A stretch of 64,000 bases of DNA, taken from contig NZ_BMRY01000002.1 in the NCBI RefSeq assembly GCF_014648875.1, positions 62,001-126,000 on the forward strand, given 5' to 3'. The notes beneath the pieces are model-generated. The model worked only from the letters and a program-made list of their open reading frames with translations, was not told where the DNA came from and made no database searches. This DNA is from Streptomyces parvus. GTDB lineage: Bacteria > Actinomycetota > Actinomycetes > Streptomycetales > Streptomycetaceae. The position numbers and the translations under genes are program-made. Numbering within the stretch: position 1 is the stretch's first letter; every line of letters begins with the position of its first letter. This document shows, one piece after another, positions 59,432 to 64,000 of this stretch.

Positions 59432-60847
59432 TCAGCCCCGGCGCAGCCCGGCCGCCACCACCGCGCCCGCCGCCAGCAGGATCGCCGCGGCGGCCGCCAC
59501 CACCGTCCGTACGCCGTCGAACAGCGAGCCCTGCGTGGTGGCCAGCACCCCCAGCAACGGGATGCCGACCGTCAGGCCCACCTGCTGGGTCGTGGTGACC
59601 AGACCGGTCGCGAGGCCCTGCTCGTCGTTCGGGACGCCGGACGTCACGGTCAGCCCGTACGCGATGATCGCGCCCAGGTGGAACATGCTCGCCAGCGACA
59701 CCGCGACCGTCGCCAGCCACACGCCCGACTCCGCGCCCAGGCCCAGCAGCACGCCGATGAACAGCCCCTGGCCGATGAGGGACAGGGCCAGCGTCCGGCG
59801 GGCGCCGAACCGGCCGATCACCCTCGGCGCGAACATCCCCGCCACCACCGACAGCAGCCCCTGGACCCCGAAGACCAGCCCGGTGGCGAACGGCGAGAGG
59901 TCCAGGATCTCCTGGAGGTACAGGGTCAGGACGAAGACGACCGTGCTCATCATCGAGAAGGTCACCAGACCACCCAGGTTGCCGAAGGCCACCGTCCGCC
60001 GCCGCAGCATCGGCAGCGACACCAGGGGGGCCGCCGTCCGGGACTCCACCACGACGAACGCGCACAGCAGCACGACCCCGAGAACCAGCGTCACCACCAC
60101 GTCCGCACCGCCGAAGCCGCGCTCCGCCGCCGTGGTCAGGGCGTAGATCAGCGCCAGCAGACCACCGGTGACGCTCACCGCTCCCGGCACGTCCAGCCGC
60201 GGCCGGTCCGCCGCCCGCGACTCCTCCAGCGCCCTCGGCGCCACCGCCAGCACCCCGAGCGACGCCACCGCCAGCAGGCCCATCGTGGAGCGCCAGCCCA
60301 GTGTGTCGGTCAGGACGCCCCCCGCGACCATCCCCACCGTGAAGCCGAGGGACAGCAGCGTCCCGCTGATCCCGAGAGCCCGGTCACGCAGCGGCCCCTC
60401 CGGGAACGTGGTCGTCAACAGGGACATCCCCGTCGGCACGATGACCGCGGCCCCCAGCCCCTGGAGCGCCCGCCCCGCGAGGAAGGAGGCCGGGTCCCAG
60501 GCCAGCGTCGCCAGGAGGGACGCCGCGCCGAACAGGGTGAGCCCCGCGAGGAACAGCCTGCGCCGTCCGTACAGATCGGCGATCCTCCCGAACAGCAGCA
60601 GGAAGCCCCCCGACGGCAGCGCGAACGCGGTCACCGCCCACTGGAGCCCCGTGGTGCTCAGCCCCAGGTCCTTGCCGAGTACGGGCAGCGCCACGTTCAG
60701 TACGGAGAAGTCCAGCGCCACCATGAACTGGGCGGCGCACAGCACGAAGAGGACCAGCCGGGCCCGGCCCGAGAGCCGGGGCGGTGCGGAAGCCGAAGCG
60801 GAGGACGCGGGAGCGGAAGCAGAGGTGGGAGGGGTTTCGATCGCCAT
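59432..60847 (-). CDS. MFS multidrug transporter (DHA2, 14-TM type)
   Basis: A 471-residue exporter. LVLFVLCAAQFMVALDFSVLNVALPVLGKDLGLS is helix 1 with the D-F-x-V-x-N-V-A-L-P motif typical of DHA2 drug exporters, and GRIADLYGRRRLFLAG the loop 2-3 motif. About 12-14 helices. The ATG at 60847 is chosen; an ATG three codons upstream is in frame. It is divergent from an XRE regulator 101 bp away, the usual layout of a regulated efflux gene. Confidence 0.87.
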   Translation of the reverse strand: MAIETPPTSASAPASSASASAPPRLSGRARLVLFVLCAAQFMVALDFSVLNVALPVLGKDLGLSTTGLQWAVTAFALPSGGFLLLFGRIADLYGRRRLFLAGLTLFGAASLLATLAWDPASFLAGRALQGLGAAVIVPTGMSLLTTTFPEGPLRDRALGISGTLLSLGFTVGMVAGGVLTDTLGWRSTMGLLAVASLGVLAVAPRALEESRAADRPRLDVPGAVSVTGGLLALIYALTTAAERGFGGADVVVTLVLGVVLLCAFVVVESRTAAPLVSLPMLRRRTVAFGNLGGLVTFSMMSTVVFVLTLYLQEILDLSPFATGLVFGVQGLLSVVAGMFAPRVIGRFGARRTLALSLIGQGLFIGVLLGLGAESGVWLATVAVSLASMFHLGAIIAYGLTVTSGVPNDEQGLATGLVTTTQQVGLTVGIPLLGVLATTQGSLFDGVRTVVAAAAAILLAAGAVVAAGLRRG

Positions 60848-60893
60848 GCGTCCCACCCTGCGGCGGCCGGAATATCCGTGGGGAGCGGGAACT

Positions 60894-60899
60894 TATCCT
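60894..60899 (+). promoter_or_regulatory. -10 box TATCCT for XRE regulator
   Basis: TATCCT lies ~50 bp before the GTG at 60949, in the divergent gap; the start has a separate GGGGGAG ribosome site. Confidence 0.4.
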
Positions 60900-60948
60900 G
60901 GTGCCCGCACCACCAGGCAGGCGCACACACGGACACCAGGGGGAGTAC

Positions 60949-61842
60949 GTGGCCACACCGGCCCAGCAGGCGACGGACGACACGAAAGCCCACCGCCTCG
61001 CCGAACTGCGGGAGTTCCTCCGCAGCCGCCGGGCCCGCGTCACCCCGGACGAGGCGGGTCTGCCGGGCGGCGCCCGCCGCCGTACCCCGGGCCTGCGCCG
61101 CGAGGAGGTCGCCGTCCTCGCCGGGGTGGGCGTCTCCTGGTACCAGTGGCTGGAGCAGGGCCGAGACATCACCGTCTCCCCGCAGGTGCTGGACTCCGTC
61201 GCCCGCGTCCTGCGCCTGAGCAGCGCCGAGCGCCGCCACCTGTACGTCCTGGCCGGGCTGAACGCGCCCCCGCCCGAGGTCGATCCGGCGCACGCCGACA
61301 TGTGCGAGGGGCTGACCCGGCTCATCGACGCCTGGATGCCGTACCCGGCCCACATCATGGACCGGTACTGGAACACCGTTCTGTACAACGACGCGGCCGC
61401 CGGGGTCCTCGGCATGCGCCCGGACATCCGGCAGAACTGCCTGATCGCCTTCTTCACCGACCCCGTCTACCGCTCCCGCACGGGGGCGGGCTGGGACGCG
61501 CTGGCCCCGCAGGTGGTGGCCCAGTTCCGGGCGGCCTGCTCGGAAGCGCCGGAGGACGACGGGTTCCGGGTGATCGCCGAGGAGGCGAGGGCGGCCAGCC
61601 CGCTCTTCGCCGAGCTGTGGGAGCGGCACGACATCGCCCCCGCCGGGCAGAACCGCAAGGAGGTCGAGCACCCGCTCGTCGGCCGCCTGTGCCTGGAGGC
61701 CACCCAACTGCGGGTGCCCGCCCGGCCGGACCTGGTGATCGTGCTGCACACCCCGCTGCCCGACACCGGCTGCGAGGCCCGGCTCCAGTGGCTCGCCTCG
61801 CCCGAGGGCCGGCGCGGGTCGATGTATCCGGTGCGGTCGTGA
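60949..61842 (+). CDS. XRE-family regulator with MmyB-like ligand domain
   Basis: A 297-residue protein from the GTG 60949 (GGGGGAG 5 nt before). The N-terminal helix-turn-helix reads RTPGLRREEVAVLAGVGVSWYQWLEQGRDI, and the rest is an MmyB-type ligand-binding domain (MPYPAHIMDRYWNTVLYNDAA, ATQLRVPARPDLVIVLHTPLP). Family knowledge: such regulators control an adjacent divergent transporter or oxidoreductase and bind fatty-acid-like ligands. Its target is probably the MFS gene at 59432. Confidence 0.88.
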   Translation: MATPAQQATDDTKAHRLAELREFLRSRRARVTPDEAGLPGGARRRTPGLRREEVAVLAGVGVSWYQWLEQGRDITVSPQVLDSVARVLRLSSAERRHLYVLAGLNAPPPEVDPAHADMCEGLTRLIDAWMPYPAHIMDRYWNTVLYNDAAAGVLGMRPDIRQNCLIAFFTDPVYRSRTGAGWDALAPQVVAQFRAACSEAPEDDGFRVIAEEARAASPLFAELWERHDIAPAGQNRKEVEHPLVGRLCLEATQLRVPARPDLVIVLHTPLPDTGCEARLQWLASPEGRRGSMYPVRS

Positions 61843-61928
61843 GTGGTCCCGGGGCGCCCCGCCGCCCGGCACTCCCCGGCGGGACCGATGCAGGGGTGGC
61901 CCGCTCGGCCGGCCCGTCGCCCGCTTCG

Positions 61929-61934
61929 TATGCT
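61929..61934 (+). promoter_or_regulatory. -10 box TATGCT for leaderless 61941 gene
   Basis: TATGCT ends exactly 6 nt before the ATG at 61941. Confidence 0.55.
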
Positions 61935-61940
61935 CGTGCC

Positions 61941-62303
61941 ATGACCGACACCACCGACACCACCGGCCTCGACGCCGAGGACCGCAAGATCGTCACCCTG
62001 GCGCGCAGCGCCCGCGCCCGCAACGGCGTGCCCGAGGGCGCGGCCGTACGCGACGAGACGGGGCGTACGTATGTCGCGGGCACGGTGGCGCTGGAGTCGC
62101 TGAAGCTCAGCGCGCTGCAGACCGCCGTCGCCATGGCCGTGGCCAGCGGCGCCACGTCGCTGGAGGCGGCGGCCGTCGTCTCCGCCGCCGAGACCCCCTC
62201 CGACGACGACCGGGCCGCGGTGCGCGACCTGGGCGGACCTGACACCCCGGTGTTCCTCGCGGGCCCGGACGGCACGCTGCGGGTACGCGTCACGGCGGGC
62301 TGA
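61941..62303 (+). CDS. Cytidine-deaminase-like protein lacking zinc ligands
   Basis: A 120-residue protein with the length and core pattern of cytidine deaminases: AAVRDETGRTYVAGTVALESLKLSALQTAVAMAVASGATSLEAAAVVS parallels the AAV...G..G.N.E.AS...C/HAE...A region. Where the first zinc ligand and catalytic Glu (C/H-A-E) should be there is LQT, and the PCxxC loop is ETPSDDDR. All zinc ligands are absent, so catalysis is unlikely. Its place right before era is conserved in actinobacteria as I recall. Confidence 0.8.
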   Translation: MTDTTDTTGLDAEDRKIVTLARSARARNGVPEGAAVRDETGRTYVAGTVALESLKLSALQTAVAMAVASGATSLEAAAVVSAAETPSDDDRAAVRDLGGPDTPVFLAGPDGTLRVRVTAG

Positions 62304-62398
62304 GCGAGCGCCCCGGCGGCCGTTCCCCCCGGCGGTTCCGGCGCGTCCCGGCGTACCGCTGTACGAGAGCCCCGCCGGGATCGGGGAGAATGGTCGCC

Positions 62399-63364
62399 AT
62401 GAGCGCTCGACCGAACCAAGAATCCGCTGCCCAGCAAGCGGAGACCACCTCCCCCCACCGGGCCGGCTTCGCCTGCTTCGTGGGCCGCCCCAACGCGGGC
62501 AAGTCCACCCTCACGAACGCTCTGGTCGGTCAGAAGGTGGCGATCACCTCCAACCGCCCGCAGACCACCCGGCACACCGTGCGCGGCATCGTGCACCGTG
62601 ACGACGCGCAGCTGATCCTGGTCGACACCCCCGGCCTCCACAAGCCGCGCACGCTGCTGGGCGAGCGGCTCAACGACGTCGTGCGGACCACCTGGGCCGA
62701 GGTCGACGTCATCGGCTTCTGCCTGCCCGCCGACCAGAAGCTCGGCCCCGGCGACAAGTACATCGTCAAGGAGCTCGCGGGGATCAGGAAGACCCCCAAG
62801 ATCGCCATCATCACCAAGACCGACCTGGTCGAGTCCAAGGCGCTCGCCGAGCAGCTCCTCGCCGTCTCCGCGCTCGCGGAGGAACTGGGCTTCGAGTGGG
62901 CCGAGATCGTGCCGGTGTCGGCCGTGGGCGACAAGCAGGTCGACCTGCTCGCCGATCTCATCGCCCCGCTGCTCCCCGAGAGCCCGCCGCTCTACCCGGA
63001 GGGCGACCTCACCGACGAGCCGGAGATGGTCATGGTCGCGGAGCTGATCCGCGAGGCCGCGCTGGAGGGCGTACGCGACGAGCTGCCGCACTCGATCGCG
63101 GTCGTCGTCGAGGAGATGCTTCCCCGTGAGAACCGCCCGGCGGACAAGCCGCTGCTGGACATCCACGCCAACGTCTACATCGAGCGCCCCAGCCAGAAGG
63201 GCATCATCATCGGCCCGAAGGGCAAGCGGCTGAAGGACGTCGGCACCAAGTCCCGCAAGCACATCGAGGCACTGCTCGGTACGCCGGTCTTCCTGGACCT
63301 GCATGTGAAGGTCGCCAAGGACTGGCAGCGCGACCCGAAGCAGCTGCGGAAACTGGGCTTCTAG
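62399..63364 (+). CDS. era: GTPase Era
   Basis: A 321-residue Era: GRPNAGKSTLTNALVG (P-loop), VDTPGLHKP (G3), TKTDLV (G4), then the KH domain with GIIIGPKGKRLKDVGTKSRKHIE. It binds 16S rRNA and assists 30S assembly, the same pathway as ybeY and rsmE. The ATG at 62399 is 7 nt after GAGAAT, a -10-like box. The TAG at 63362-63364 is followed by an open frame of 42 codons that ends in a second QLRKLGF-stop. Confidence 0.96.
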   Translation: MSARPNQESAAQQAETTSPHRAGFACFVGRPNAGKSTLTNALVGQKVAITSNRPQTTRHTVRGIVHRDDAQLILVDTPGLHKPRTLLGERLNDVVRTTWAEVDVIGFCLPADQKLGPGDKYIVKELAGIRKTPKIAIITKTDLVESKALAEQLLAVSALAEELGFEWAEIVPVSAVGDKQVDLLADLIAPLLPESPPLYPEGDLTDEPEMVMVAELIREAALEGVRDELPHSIAVVVEEMLPRENRPADKPLLDIHANVYIERPSQKGIIIGPKGKRLKDVGTKSRKHIEALLGTPVFLDLHVKVAKDWQRDPKQLRKLGF

Positions 63365-63460
63365 CCCGGGCACGTCCGGCGGCCGGAGGCCGACGCAGCC
63401 GTGCGAAGCCGTGAGGCCCCCCCCCGGGGCCGATGCGTGCGAGCGCGGCAGAGGGAAGAG

Positions 63461-63493
63461 GTCCCGGGGCAGCTGCGGAAGCTGGGGTTCTGA
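63461..63493 (+). pseudogene. Second copy of the era 3' end (remnant)
   Basis: The 33 nt encode VPGQLRKLGF-stop; the true era end at 63332-63364 encodes DPKQLRKLGF-stop. 26 of 33 bases match. The copy is 129 bp (43 codons) downstream and in the same frame. It has no start of its own. Confidence 0.7.
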
Positions 63494-63514
63494 CCTCTCG
63501 CCGGCTTGGGTGCC

Positions 63515-63549
63515 GATCTCACGCGCCCTCCTTGAGGACGCGTGAGATC
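63515..63549. terminator. 11-bp inverted repeat at the end of the emfourin gene
   Basis: GATCTCACGCG (63515-63525) and CGCGTGAGATC (63539-63549) are exact complements with a 13-nt loop; it overlaps the last codons of the gene. Confidence 0.6.
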
Positions 63550-63785
63550 AGCGTGCGCTGCGCCCCGGTCAGATCGGGGTCAGCGCAGTACACGGTGCGG
63601 CCGTCGACGGTGATCGCGTACCGGAAGCCGTCCGGGACCCCGGCCGACGGGGTGTCCCGCGCCGCGCCGAGCGCCTCATCGGCGAGGGACCGCCACTCGG
63701 CGGCGTCCGCCCGGCCCTCCGTGTCGACCTCATGGCGGCGGGCGATGCCGGCGAAGCCGCCGGTCCGGCTGACCTGAATACGCAT
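63519..63785 (-). CDS. Emfourin-like protealysin inhibitor
   Basis: An 88-residue protein from the ATG 63785 (AGGA upstream): MRIQVSRTGGFAGIARRHEVDT. The [RK]-x-G-G-F-A-G-I block is the emfourin signature as I remember it. Family knowledge: emfourins inhibit M4 proteases of the protealysin type and are usually encoded next to them. Downstream of a partial M4-like gene end (63916 on, same strand), it fits this pairing well. I could not search to confirm. Confidence 0.7.
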   Translation of the reverse strand: MRIQVSRTGGFAGIARRHEVDTEGRADAAEWRSLADEALGAARDTPSAGVPDGFRYAITVDGRTVYCADPDLTGAQRTLISRVLKEGA

Positions 63786-63915
63786 GGGGTCCTGTCTATC
63801 GGGGGCCGGACGGGCACTCAACCCCGCCCGCCGGCCGGGCACTCGGTGGTCCGGGCCAGGCGGGTGGTGCGGTGGGAGGTCGGGTCACGCCCGGGCGGGG
63901 CACTCGGGGTCCGGG

Positions 63916-64000
63916 TCAGGCCCGGGTGGGAACGCCCACCTCCGACCAGGCCTTGAGGACCGCCTCCCGCTCGTCCGCCTCGCCGAAGCGGGCGCCCGCC
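63916..64000 (-). CDS. C-terminus of a probable M4 (thermolysin-like) metalloprotease (partial)
   Basis: On the minus strand the frame ends AWSEVGVPTRA-stop; the last residues read GARFGEADEREAVLKAWSEVG (split here by 20-residue limit). A-W-x-x-V-G-V at the very end is typical of thermolysin-family proteases. Only ~27 residues are visible. The emfourin gene lies 131 bp downstream on the same strand, which supports the identification. Confidence 0.55.
   Translation of the reverse strand, partial: AGARFGEADEREAVLKAWSEVGVPTRA

Noticed and set aside
60168..62303. 711-residue plus-strand open frame
   Set aside because: Only its last 120 codons are a real gene (61941-62303); the rest is antisense to the MFS gene or out of frame with the XRE regulator.

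Overview
The window is about 72% GC with strong third-position GC bias, GTG, TTG and even CTG start codons, and core actinobacterial gene order. It reads as a chromosomal core segment of a Streptomyces. From memory, the order matches the S. coelicolor region from about SCO2592 (wall-polymer genes) down to about SCO2539 (era); I could not verify this by search. I see no prophage, integrase, insertion sequence, CRISPR array or antibiotic cluster.

Region by region: (1) 1-3.7 kb holds the end of a glycosyltransferase and a TagF-like CDP-glycerol transferase (wall glycopolymer synthesis). (2) 3.9-7.1 kb holds proB, a small unknown gene and proA (proline). (3) 7.2-14.4 kb holds two single-pass membrane proteins sharing a cytosolic motif, an M48 peptidase, two ~50-residue membrane proteins, nadD, an LCP-family wall-polymer transferase with a Tyr/Gln/Gly-rich tail, rsfS and a histidine phosphatase that appears to start with CTG. 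(4) 14.5-15.4 kb has two identical tRNA-Ala(GGC) genes bracketing two zinc-ribbon miniproteins. (5) 15.5-18.6 kb is a two-gene redox module: a b-type-cytochrome-like membrane protein and a NuoF-like flavoprotein fused to a ferredoxin. (6) 18.9-22 kb is leuS behind a leucine leader peptide and attenuator. (7) 22-30.8 kb holds a membrane/coiled-coil protein, a DegV protein, comEA-comEC, a flavin-fold oxidase, a YceI protein and holA. (8) 31-36 kb holds rpsT, lepA and an acyl-CoA ligase. (9) 36-46 kb holds an MFS exporter, a DedA-like protein, a SpoIIE-type phosphatase, hemW, a 963-residue sensor-like membrane protein, a DUF3097 protein and an MBL hydrolase. (10) 46.3-51.9 kb holds CIRCE-hrcA-dnaJ, a nitronate monooxygenase, rsmE, a HIT protein and an RNase Z-like hydrolase. 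(11) 52-59.4 kb holds adenine deaminase, an MFS protein, a PfkB kinase with a collagen-like insert, and phoH-ybeY-corC-yjbR. (12) 59.4-64 kb holds an MFS exporter with a divergent XRE regulator, a zinc-less cytidine-deaminase-like protein, era, and an emfourin/M4 protease pair.

Functional links: wall-polymer synthesis (TagF, LCP protein, motif-sharing membrane proteins); ribosome assembly and translation (rsfS, lepA, ybeY, rsmE, era, rpsT, leuS, tRNA-Ala); heat-shock control (CIRCE/HrcA/DnaJ). A recurring feature is a TANNNT -10 box 6-7 nt upstream of the start codon, the signature of leaderless mRNAs, at about ten genes. The most notable unexplained items are the leuS attenuator with its leaderless leader peptide, the era frame that stays open past its stop and ends in a second copy of its own C-terminus, the collagen-like insert in the PfkB kinase, the CTG-start phosphatase, the NuoF-ferredoxin/cytochrome module and the 963-residue sensor-like protein.
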